Below are positions 56,320-64,000 of a stretch of DNA of 64,000 nt, piece after piece (position 1 is the stretch's first letter; every line of letters begins with the position of its first letter). Under the pieces are notes generated by a model. It was not told the DNA's origin. It saw only the letters and a program-made list of their open reading frames with translations, and did no database searches. Where the stretch lies: positions 42,340-106,339 of the forward strand of contig JAEWVF010000105.1 of assembly GCA_023459215.1 (NCBI GenBank), in the 5' to 3' direction. Both the position numbers and the translations under genes were made by a program. This DNA is from Chloroflexota bacterium. Lineage in GTDB: Bacteria; Chloroflexota; Anaerolineae; Anaerolineales; Villigracilaceae.

Positions 56320-56353
56320 AATTCGTACATATATGGTAATATATGTACGAATT
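56320..56353. repeat. Perfect 15-bp inverted repeat upstream of the FHA operon
   Basis: AATTCGTACATATAT and ATATATGTACGAATT with a GGTA loop, 48 nt before the FHA gene start. No T run follows, so it is more likely an operator or mRNA leader hairpin than a terminator. The rest of the 276-bp gap is AT-rich with no supported gene. Confidence 0.85.
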
Positions 56354-56401
56354 GATTGGATGATTAGACATCTTGTGACCTTGTATTGAGCGGACGCCCT
56401 G

Positions 56402-57379
56402 ATGAAGTTAATTATTTCTCAAGAAAACGGGTTTAAAAAGCAGCTCCAGGTGGAGAGGGCAATCACGCGGGTAGGCAGTTCGCCAGCGAATGATATCCAG
56501 TTGAATTCTCCATATATTTCTGCATTTCACCTGCAAATTCTTTATGCCCAGGAGATGCCAGACCGTTGCCAGGTGGTTAACCTGGCGGCTGAGGCTGTCG
56601 CGGTTTTTTCCAAAGGTTTGGAGCGACCCCTGCCCGCGTTTTCGAGCCAGGAACTCTTTGCCGGGGATGAAATTAACATAAAGGGGGTTCGGTTGTTGTT
56701 TGAACTCCCGCTAACGACGGGAACGCTGATCACATCTCACAAAATCAGTGCCTCGCTCGCCTTTTCAGAGCCTGTAATGCGCCTAAATACCATCCTGGTT
56801 GGGCGCATTACGCTTAAAAATGAGGGAGAACAACCCTCCTGTCAGTTCGTGGTGGAAATATCCGGTTTGCCCGAGGACTGTTACCAGGTTGACCCGATTC
56901 CCTTGATGTACCCCGGCGGGCAGGAAGATGTCAATGTACGCTTTATCCACCGCAAATCCTATCCGGCTGCCGGCTTCCAGTCGGTAACGCTTTCTGTTAC
57001 AGCTCCGGCAAGTTACCCTGGTGAGCAGGTCAGCATCCAGCAGGGAATTTATGTTTTACCGGTTCTTGAGCAGAGCCTCGATATTTTGGATGATATGCCT
57101 GCCCCCCAGGTTTCTGTTCCGCCCTCCATACCTGCTCCCGTTGCCGAGCCTGTTGCTGACCAGGATGTTGTGGCCCCAATCCCGCCTGTTGAAGCGCTGA
57201 TCCCGGCCGCGCCTGTTGAAATCCTGCCTGTTTCGGTTGAGCCGCAGGTGGTTGAAAGTGTCGAACCGGAGCCTGAAGTGGCGGTCTCGCTTGTACAGGA
57301 TGAACCGCCGCCGATCCGGCCTTTACCGGTCAAGCCGAAGGTTGTCCGCACCCCGGCTGAATCGTTCTGGGACGAGTAA
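56402..57379 (+). CDS. FHA-like domain protein with Pro-rich tail
   Basis: 325 residues, no signal peptide or TM. Residues ~1-105 resemble a forkhead-associated fold (ITRVGSSPANDIQLNSPYIS, AFHLQIL), but the Arg that follows the first Gly in phosphothreonine-binding FHA domains is Ser. Residues ~115-225 form a beta-rich unit like the NEW3/Ig type seen in the big protein downstream (VEISGLPEDCYQVDP, MYPGGQEDVNVRF). The last 100 residues are Pro/Val/Glu-rich. It is first of three co-directional genes with short gaps; probably a cytoplasmic adaptor. Confidence 0.7.
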   Translation: MKLIISQENGFKKQLQVERAITRVGSSPANDIQLNSPYISAFHLQILYAQEMPDRCQVVNLAAEAVAVFSKGLERPLPAFSSQELFAGDEINIKGVRLLFELPLTTGTLITSHKISASLAFSEPVMRLNTILVGRITLKNEGEQPSCQFVVEISGLPEDCYQVDPIPLMYPGGQEDVNVRFIHRKSYPAAGFQSVTLSVTAPASYPGEQVSIQQGIYVLPVLEQSLDILDDMPAPQVSVPPSIPAPVAEPVADQDVVAPIPPVEALIPAAPVEILPVSVEPQVVESVEPEPEVAVSLVQDEPPPIRPLPVKPKVVRTPAESFWDE

Positions 57380-57403
57380 TCTGCCAATTTACGGAGGAGC
57401 CAG

Positions 57404-58420
57404 ATGCCAGCGCTTGAGGTTGTGCTGAAAGTATTGCTTTCGGTTTTTGCGTTCTTTACGATGAGCGCAATATTCCTTGCTTTAATATTTTTGGCCAACC
57501 ATCTCCTGCGCGTTCGCGCCGACCGAAAACACACCATCCGCCTTGAGAATCGCGGCAACTGCCGCAGCATGTATTTCCTGTCGGTTACTTCCGCCGAGCC
57601 TTCCCTGCGCTTTTCATTTTTCCTGAGGAATGTGCCGCTGGCGGAGGTTGTCGAGCCGGAAGCGGAACCGGATGACTTTGTTGAATCGCCGGTGGATTTA
57701 CCTGCCGCTTCTGCCCCTTCACCTGCTGCTGCTAAAAATGGCTCCGGCACCGCTGTTACCCCATCCATTAACACAGCCTCTGCAACGAAGACGGGACAAG
57801 CGGCGGCCGCCAAAGCCGGTACGGTGGCCTCCTTCTTGGGCGGACTCGGGCAGTTGCTTCCCGGCTCACTGGGGGCAGGATTGCGGGCAAGCTCGGCGCA
57901 GGCTCGCGGGGTGCAGAGCAGCACCTCGAAGGCAGTTCAGGCTCCACAGACTCTAAAAAACCAGGTGGGGGCAGTTCAGAAAGATGGCGGCCGGCTGGTC
58001 GGCGCAAAAAACAGCCCCAAGGCGGCCAGCCCTGCGAGGTCCGTCCGCCAGAAGGCGGTTTACACTGCGCCGGCTGGATCGGCTTCAGGCAAGGAAAAGG
58101 CCAACCGTCAGACGAGCGGTCTGGGTGGCTACCGAGTCCAAACCCCGGAGCTGGCTCCCGGTCAATTCTTCGATCTTACCTTGCAGGTTGGCAAAACAAC
58201 AAAGCGCTATCCTGCGGGTAGTTTTGCCTATTTGGTGCAGTCCCAGCAAGTTGCCCTGGATTTCCCCGATTTGGCGGCTGAACCGGTTCAACGCAATGCT
58301 GTAATCCATTTCGGTTCAATTGGCGCCTGGCGCTATTGGCTTCCAGGTGCAGCCAGTTTCTTCTTTGTGTTATTGGGTTTGGTTTCATTGGTGTATGCAT
58401 TCCTGCTAATCTGGCAGTAA
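57404..58420 (+). CDS. Two-TM Ala/Ser/Pro-rich membrane protein, unknown
   Basis: 338 residues. One TM at the N-terminus (VVLKVLLSVFAFFTMSAIFL) and one at the C-terminus (WLPGAASFFFVLLGLVSLVY). Between them are a short beta-like segment (HTIRLENRGNCRSMYFLSVT), a long Ala/Ser/Gly/Pro-rich low-complexity region (about 85-225) and a beta domain (LGGYRVQTPELAPGQFFDLT). The Shine-Dalgarno ACGGAGGAG is strong and lies 24 nt after the FHA gene. It has no recognisable family and may be a membrane platform for the neighbouring FHA proteins. Confidence 0.65.
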   Translation: MPALEVVLKVLLSVFAFFTMSAIFLALIFLANHLLRVRADRKHTIRLENRGNCRSMYFLSVTSAEPSLRFSFFLRNVPLAEVVEPEAEPDDFVESPVDLPAASAPSPAAAKNGSGTAVTPSINTASATKTGQAAAAKAGTVASFLGGLGQLLPGSLGAGLRASSAQARGVQSSTSKAVQAPQTLKNQVGAVQKDGGRLVGAKNSPKAASPARSVRQKAVYTAPAGSASGKEKANRQTSGLGGYRVQTPELAPGQFFDLTLQVGKTTKRYPAGSFAYLVQSQQVALDFPDLAAEPVQRNAVIHFGSIGAWRYWLPGAASFFFVLLGLVSLVYAFLLIWQ

Positions 58421-58440
58421 GGTCTTTACTGGAGCAAAGT

Positions 58441-61400
58441 ATGGATAAACAACTCTTGCAGAATAGCGGCGTGGCTGTGAAGGAATTCGATTTTGATTAT
58501 CCCGTCATCAGCATCGGCAGTCACCCGGACAATGATATTGTCTTGCCGGGCGATACTGCCCTGGCGTTTCACGCCACCCTGAACCTGCAAGGCGGTCAAT
58601 TCCACCTGATTGCGCTGGGGGGCGCCTCCAGCATTCGAGTCGATGGCGCGCCGCTGGCCGCTTCGCCAGCGCGGATCAAAGAGGGCCAAAGGATTGAAAT
58701 TGGCAATTATGTTTTGTCCTGCCAGCAGAACGGCTCGCCTGAAAGTGTCCATATCACGCTGGGGCATTTGTCCGCGGCGGCAACGAACACAGCCGTTGCT
58801 TCCTTGCCGCCAGGGGAAAGCCCAATCCTGGTCAATGCGCCGGTCGATTCCCTTGAAATCGATGTAGAGCAAACTGCCTCTTACGAGCTGGAAATTGTCA
58901 ATGCCGGGCCGATTGTGGCTGCTTTCTCGGTTACTCTCAGTGGGGTTCCCGATGATTGGGTTGAAATCAGCCCTCGGATGGTTAATTTAAATGAAGGCCA
59001 ACGGGCGCGCGTGCGCATCAGCATTACGCCGCCCCGCGAACCTGCCAGCGCGGCGGGCAAACATCCGCTCAAAGCCCAGGTGATGTCTCTCAACTATGGC
59101 GGGTTGGCGGTTCCAACCGACCTGACCCTGGTGATTCGCCCGTATTACGAGTTCATGATCGGAACCCTGGCCCCCAAGGATCAGCGTATTTCCTGGCACA
59201 AACGCACCGGGCGGACGCAGTTGCCCATTTCCAACCGCGGCAACAGCCTGACTGAGTTCAACGTTTCGGCGGTGGACGATGAGAATGGTTGCGTTTTCGA
59301 CTTGCTGGTCACGCCGGATACTCCCCTGACGCGCCAGGCCCTGGTTGGCGTCCCGGCTGGCGGAACGGTGGCTTTGCCGATCCAGATCACGCCCAACAAA
59401 CGGCGTTTGTTCGCCTTTAGCTCGAAGCGTTACCCGTACACAACCACGGTCCAGTCCCCGCAGGGCACCGTGCAGATGACGAGCGGCTCGGTCAGCGCGG
59501 CCCCGCTGTTCGGTTGGTGGAGCATTGTCCTGACCTTGTTGCTGATCGGGGTGGCCCTGTTCCTGATTTTGCAGCCAAATATCTATAATTTTCAAGTCGC
59601 CGCGGGCAAAGATGTGATTGAACTGGGCGATACCACCCGCCTGGAGTGGTCTGTTTCACCGTTTGCCACCAATATCAGTATTTCGGGGGTGGACCAGGCC
59701 ATCAACCGTGGCCAGACCTCGCTAACCCTGGCTCCAACCCAATCGACCACTTACGAGATTGTTTCCGGCAATTGGCTGTCTGGCTTGTTGCGGATCGACC
59801 AGCGCCGTTCGCTTACGGTTTTGGTGGTGCCGCCTACCCCGCGCATCAATGTTTTTGATGTTGGCGATACCAGCGTTGCCAAAGGACAGCCGGTTTTGGT
59901 GCGTTGGTCTGTCACCCGCGCTGAACAGGCGTTCCTGACCATTGACAATGTGGTTTATGAATTGTCCAAAGAAGAATTCAGCGGCGAGCGCGAAGTTGTT
60001 CTTGAAAAAGACGCTTTGGTAACGGTCGAGGCCAAGAACGGCAGCGGCAGTGAATTGCGCAGTTACTTCGTCAATGTGGTGCCGCCTGAGATAACGGTAC
60101 GCACCTTCACGGTTTGGGTGCGTTCCGAGTCGGCGGCTGTGCCAGCTCCCAGCGGCGGGAACAAGCTCTTCCGCCCGGCCAATATCCCCGACCCAAACTT
60201 CCCTGAAAAATATGTTGAGTTGGTCCCTGATCGCAATAGCGATTCAGGCTATCGCGTCGAGTTCTACCTGCCTGAGCGTGAACTCTCCAAGGGTGAGCAG
60301 GTGATGTTGGAGTGGAACATCGACGGCACGGATAACGGCAAGGTTCAGATTGCGCCGTTCACTGATCCGTTACCGGCGCGCGGCAGCCAACCGTTCTTCC
60401 CGCAGGAATCGATGAATTTTGTGATGACGGCCAAGAGCGGCGAGTTGGAAGAGTTGTTCATGCTGCCGGTCAAGGTTTTTGATGGCACTCCGCCCACTGC
60501 GCCAAAGATAGAGTTTTTGAAGGCTTCGCCATTGAAGGCGGTTGGCCCGAGCGATGTTCAATTTGCCTGGTCAGTCTCCGGCACCTGGACGAGGATTCAG
60601 CTTGCCACGGAAGGCAAGGTTGTTGCCGATTACCTTAATCCCCAAGGGTTTAAGACAATTCGCGTCACAAAGAGCGCGACCTATATCCTGACTGCCTGGA
60701 ACGGTGAGCTTTCTTCTGCCGCCCCGGTTGAGATTACGATTGATCCTTCGCTTTTACCGGTTGGGTTATATTTCAAGTCGGCTTTCCCGGCTACCGGGCG
60801 GTTTTTGATCAACCAGAAGGTTTCGTTTACGGTTGGATTCTATGACCCGGCCAAATCGAACCTGACTGCCAATCCGCCGAGCTATGTCGAACCGGCTACC
60901 AAGCCAACCGGAACTGTGCTTGTGAGCGATGGCGTTTCCATTTGTACGATCAGTTTGCCTGCTCAAACCTGCGATTTGGTCTTTACCAGCCCTGGCGACC
61001 CCAAGGAGATTACCGCCAGCTATGGTGGGGATTCGGTTTACCTTTCCGCGTCCTCAGATGCGCCTTATGGTCAGTATATTTCGGTTATTAGTTCTACTGT
61101 GACGCTCACGCCAACTTATTATGTACTTAATAGAACTAACCCTGTTGATAGTATGAATAGCAGCCCGATTAATTTGGTATCTTCACCACGCACGCTTGAT
61201 ACAGGATTATTCATCCGTGTAGGCGTTGCGCCTCAGGGTTCTCCGTTGCCTACTCCAGATGCGGGTAAGGTTAATTTGTATTTATGCCAGCAACAGGCCA
61301 GTGGTTCAGGATGGCAAGTTGTGCCGGGATCATGTGAGCCGAGGGGTTTTGCTTCTGTTACGCTTAATCCAATCGCTGGGGCTACGCCGGCAGGCTATGC

Positions 61401-63963
61401 CGATATTGTTTTGAATAATTTTCCAGAAGCAGGAACTTATGCGCTGCTGTTTTCTTATTCTGCTAATGGTTTTGAACCGGCGGAGCGGGTTGAATACAAC
61501 GTTGTTATTTCCAAGTTGGAAATAAAGCTAGGATTGGCCGGGTGCAACCTTGTCTCAGGGGCGACTTGTGAATTGGGCACATCGACTCCTGCTGTAACCA
61601 AGGTGATTTTTCAGATCATCAAATCCAATGGCGATAGGTTGCCCGCTGAGTTGACCTTACCAGCCGTTGCCGCGTTTGAAATATCGGAGAATGTTGGTGG
61701 CACTCTTACTCCCTGGGTATGCCAGATGGCTGTTCAAACTGCATCTGGTGCTAATTATCGTGTTCTTGAATGCACGGTTAATTTCACAACATTCACTCCG
61801 CCTGGCGCATCCTTGCGTTCACCATCACCAATGACTTTTCAGTTCGATGCAACTGATGACCCCAATTATCTTGCTGTGCCATCTATCTTAAATTTCACAC
61901 TTAATGTTAAGCAGAGTACTTTTGTTTCACTAACAGCAGCCTCTTTGTCAAATCTAAAAGTAGGCCAACTGGTTGATTTTACAACCAGTGACGGTTTGTC
62001 GGGAATTGTGCAATTAACCAATCCTTCGGGAACCAAGATTACCCCAACAGGGAATATCACCATCACTGCTTCACAACCAGATGTTTTTCCCTTGAATGTT
62101 GAATATCCATCCACTACGGCAGGTTGCACTGTTGATTCAACCGGAAGCATTCTAACAATTACTTCTATTTCTGATGCCTGCAAAACGTACTTTAGAAAAG
62201 CCATCACTGATTTGCAACTAACTGTTTCTTACGCTGGCAATAGCGAGAATTTCAGGAGCGACAGCGCCGAACCAGTTACATTTTCGGTCACCAAGCAATC
62301 CGACATTACACTTAATTGGCAACACGAAGGCACTGTGGTCGGAACTTATACTGCCTGGTCTAAAGATTCTATTTTGCCCAATACACCACTAAAAATCCGG
62401 ATTTTACTCGGTGGCCCTGCCGGTTTTTCCACCACATCTTTGCGCAGCGGTACTGTCCAAATTTCTATCAATGAATCTAGTTGCTCTATTTCAGGACATA
62501 GCTCAGGAGGTTACCCCAACTACAATGTCTCAATTACCCAGACCGGGGTTGGGGAAACACCTCGCATTGACTTTACGTTAACCTGTACAACAAGTCCGCG
62601 CTCATTAAAAATTCAGGCGGCTCTAAATAACAGTCTTGATTTTGGTGTTGGTTCTGGCCAGACAACCGAACAGTTACTTGGCATTGTCGACCGTAGTGGT
62701 CGTTATATCAATGTGGATTTCTCTCGCTGGGCCCCGCAGGATCAAAGTGTTGCTGTTTTCACTCAGGCAGGAATGTCCCCCCTGCATTTTGGCGAGCGAT
62801 ACGATATTCGCCTGACGGTTGGCAGAATATATGCTGATACTTCCAGCGGTGCGCGTATCGATGTCATTAATGCTTACCTAGCTGCAAACCATCGGGCGCA
62901 GATTCGTTTCGACGCCGCGATTTTTGCCAGCATTGATTGGACTCGTTCAACCTGTATTAATTTGAATGCAACGAATGCCAATACGGTGGGCGTGCCGTTG
63001 GATACATATCGGGTTGTTTACGATTTTGGCGACTCGAACTTGAGCAATCCGGGGTTGACCGATATTGAAATGTATAACAACACACCGTGCTTGTTGTATT
63101 TTGATACGACAAGTAATACATCTGTTAATGCGGGTACCACCCAGTTCTATTTCAATGTGAGTGGATTTACTTATACACGCCCAACCTCTGGTACCTATCC
63201 AACGCAGTTGCTCAAACAAACGGTTACCGTATCGCCGGCAACCGCAGGTTACACCTATACCGCTTTTGTAGACAGCCCATCCTCCAGCTTTAACTTGAAT
63301 GTAACCCCACAAAACTCAGGGACTTCATTAAATCCATTGGTTTCGCCAATAGGATCACAAATCACTTTTACACCTACTTGTGGTATCACAGCTGCCCCGA
63401 GCTTTGTATCACGTATCCTGGCGCAAATCGGTCTTACTCCATCGCTAATAACATGCGTTGCTGGTGACAATTTACAAATTAACTACGCAGGGAATAATTG
63501 GTTCCAGGCTGGTAGTTACTTGTTACCGGTGAGCGTTGTAAAACATAACCCGGACATGAACTTATCATATAAACAATCGAATGGTAACTACGTGTTGTTT
63601 ACAACGCCATACCCCAATATGGAAGTAAGTGATGTTTTGGAATTCAGGGTGAACGTTGCCAAAGGTGCAGATGCTTTTGCCAGCACGCCTGTGCCATCGG
63701 GCAAAGTGCAAATATGGATGGTGGACAGTAATGGCAATAAGCTGACAAGTTCCACTTATGAAATTGATACAACCCCGGCCCATATAACCTACAACGCAAC
63801 AGACAATCTCTACGAGGTAGACCTAAACACATCGAATGATGCTCTCTTTAATCTGACCATCATCGCAGCTCAAACCAACATTCGTCTTGTCTATCGCTAT
63901 GTTGGCGATAATTATTACTTTGCCAAGCAGCAACAAACGGAATACATGGAATTTAAGCCGTAA
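58441..63963 (+). CDS. Giant FHA-TM-Ig repeat surface protein
   Basis: 1840 residues. An N-terminal FHA-like domain (about 5-95: YPVISIGSHPDNDIVLPGDT, AFHATLNLQGG) again lacks the phosphate-binding Arg. A NEW3-like beta domain follows (about 130-230: ELEIVNAGPIVAAFSVTLSG), then more beta sequence and one TM (about 357-380: WWSIVLTLLLIGVALFLIL). The ~1460 residues beyond it are a chain of Ig-like domains; several resemble Big_3_5 (PTGTVLVSDGVSICTISLP and ITASYGGDSVYLSASSD at ~820-880; LTVSYAGNSENFRSDSAEP; RLVYRYVGDNYYFAKQQQTE at the end). No sortase, LysM or cell-wall motif is seen. GGAG precedes ATG 58441. GC drops from ~61 kb on. Confidence 0.75.
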   Translation: MDKQLLQNSGVAVKEFDFDYPVISIGSHPDNDIVLPGDTALAFHATLNLQGGQFHLIALGGASSIRVDGAPLAASPARIKEGQRIEIGNYVLSCQQNGSPESVHITLGHLSAAATNTAVASLPPGESPILVNAPVDSLEIDVEQTASYELEIVNAGPIVAAFSVTLSGVPDDWVEISPRMVNLNEGQRARVRISITPPREPASAAGKHPLKAQVMSLNYGGLAVPTDLTLVIRPYYEFMIGTLAPKDQRISWHKRTGRTQLPISNRGNSLTEFNVSAVDDENGCVFDLLVTPDTPLTRQALVGVPAGGTVALPIQITPNKRRLFAFSSKRYPYTTTVQSPQGTVQMTSGSVSAAPLFGWWSIVLTLLLIGVALFLILQPNIYNFQVAAGKDVIELGDTTRLEWSVSPFATNISISGVDQAINRGQTSLTLAPTQSTTYEIVSGNWLSGLLRIDQRRSLTVLVVPPTPRINVFDVGDTSVAKGQPVLVRWSVTRAEQAFLTIDNVVYELSKEEFSGEREVVLEKDALVTVEAKNGSGSELRSYFVNVVPPEITVRTFTVWVRSESAAVPAPSGGNKLFRPANIPDPNFPEKYVELVPDRNSDSGYRVEFYLPERELSKGEQVMLEWNIDGTDNGKVQIAPFTDPLPARGSQPFFPQESMNFVMTAKSGELEELFMLPVKVFDGTPPTAPKIEFLKASPLKAVGPSDVQFAWSVSGTWTRIQLATEGKVVADYLNPQGFKTIRVTKSATYILTAWNGELSSAAPVEITIDPSLLPVGLYFKSAFPATGRFLINQKVSFTVGFYDPAKSNLTANPPSYVEPATKPTGTVLVSDGVSICTISLPAQTCDLVFTSPGDPKEITASYGGDSVYLSASSDAPYGQYISVISSTVTLTPTYYVLNRTNPVDSMNSSPINLVSSPRTLDTGLFIRVGVAPQGSPLPTPDAGKVNLYLCQQQASGSGWQVVPGSCEPRGFASVTLNPIAGATPAGYADIVLNNFPEAGTYALLFSYSANGFEPAERVEYNVVISKLEIKLGLAGCNLVSGATCELGTSTPAVTKVIFQIIKSNGDRLPAELTLPAVAAFEISENVGGTLTPWVCQMAVQTASGANYRVLECTVNFTTFTPPGASLRSPSPMTFQFDATDDPNYLAVPSILNFTLNVKQSTFVSLTAASLSNLKVGQLVDFTTSDGLSGIVQLTNPSGTKITPTGNITITASQPDVFPLNVEYPSTTAGCTVDSTGSILTITSISDACKTYFRKAITDLQLTVSYAGNSENFRSDSAEPVTFSVTKQSDITLNWQHEGTVVGTYTAWSKDSILPNTPLKIRILLGGPAGFSTTSLRSGTVQISINESSCSISGHSSGGYPNYNVSITQTGVGETPRIDFTLTCTTSPRSLKIQAALNNSLDFGVGSGQTTEQLLGIVDRSGRYINVDFSRWAPQDQSVAVFTQAGMSPLHFGERYDIRLTVGRIYADTSSGARIDVINAYLAANHRAQIRFDAAIFASIDWTRSTCINLNATNANTVGVPLDTYRVVYDFGDSNLSNPGLTDIEMYNNTPCLLYFDTTSNTSVNAGTTQFYFNVSGFTYTRPTSGTYPTQLLKQTVTVSPATAGYTYTAFVDSPSSSFNLNVTPQNSGTSLNPLVSPIGSQITFTPTCGITAAPSFVSRILAQIGLTPSLITCVAGDNLQINYAGNNWFQAGSYLLPVSVVKHNPDMNLSYKQSNGNYVLFTTPYPNMEVSDVLEFRVNVAKGADAFASTPVPSGKVQIWMVDSNGNKLTSSTYEIDTTPAHITYNATDNLYEVDLNTSNDALFNLTIIAAQTNIRLVYRYVGDNYYFAKQQQTEYMEFKP

Positions 63964-63991
63964 GATGTGAACCACATCAAAGGAAATTTTT

Positions 63992-64000
63992 GTGAAGAAA
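63992..64000 (+). CDS. Start of a further gene, cut at the right edge
   Basis: AAAGGAAAT lies 10 nt before GTGAAGAAA, which could encode M-K-K, a typical signal-peptide start. Only three codons are visible, so this is a guess from spacing. Confidence 0.35.

Noticed and set aside
58336..58440. Upstream extension of the giant FHA protein
   Set aside because: It overlaps the preceding gene's coding sequence; ATG 58441 has a GGAG site and starts the FHA fold.

Overview
The window looks like chromosomal DNA of a Chloroflexota bacterium, probably class Anaerolineae. This is inferred from gene content, moderately high GC, many Thr/Pro-rich lipoproteins behind short lipoboxes, and short palindromic repeats of a style common in that phylum. 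It was not tested by phylogeny. Most genes are on the plus strand in tight, often overlapping runs.

Layout. 0-5.2 kb: tail of a membrane Ser/Thr kinase, uvrC, a one-domain response regulator, a 51-residue membrane peptide, prfA. 5.3-10.9 kb: a GT39-like membrane glycosyltransferase, a second copy fused in frame to a MalF-type ABC permease, a MalG-type permease, prmC (methylates the product of prfA), tsaC. 11-15.7 kb (minus): alpha/beta hydrolase, histidine phosphatase, two tandem M1-peptidase lipoproteins. 15.7-21.3 kb: a MrfA-like DUF1998 helicase carrying an HNH module and several in-frame DNA repeats, and its usual partner MrfB, separated by an AT-rich membrane lipoprotein gene; then a DUF3298 lipoprotein. 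21.4-26.4 kb: FKBP, a Lys-rich micro-protein, PadR/SDR pair, HepT-MntA toxin-antitoxin pair, a decayed duplicate of the FKBP/micro-protein locus, three large palindromes, and an AT-rich DUF5343/HEPN-like gene pair. This stretch is a small accessory island.

26.5-33.7 kb is a purine/carbamoyl operon: 8-oxoguanine deaminase, small protein, adenine deaminase, GntR/UTRA regulator, YgeY-like M20 hydrolase, histidine phosphatase, YgeW-like transcarbamylase. A GntR-style operator precedes it and a terminator follows it. 33.9-42.1 kb: ROK-like kinase under a LacI-type operator, TgpA-like transglutaminase plus DUF58, glycerol-3-phosphate dehydrogenase, DUF2007, YwiC-like protein. 42.2-42.6 kb: tRNA-Cys, -Gly, -Phe, with the tRNA-Cys 3' end and terminator tandemly duplicated. 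42.7-52.2 kb: secreted helical protein, RidA, OmpR-type response regulator and histidine kinase, then an exopolysaccharide set (GT2, polyprenyl sugar transferase, epimerase, CapD-type dehydratase, FemAB). 52.2-56.1 kb (minus): proBA and a PadR/HAAS-membrane pair with a consensus promoter.

56.4 kb to the end is a three-gene membrane system: a degenerate FHA protein, a two-TM Ala/Ser/Pro-rich protein, and a 1840-residue FHA-TM-Ig-repeat protein. A further gene begins at the right edge.

Main points for follow-up: the glycosyltransferase-permease fusion, the FHA/Ig system, repeat invasion of mrfA, five SD-less genes whose -10 box lies 6-7 nt before the start codon (probable leaderless mRNAs), the purine operon with its operator, and the DUF5343/HEPN pair.
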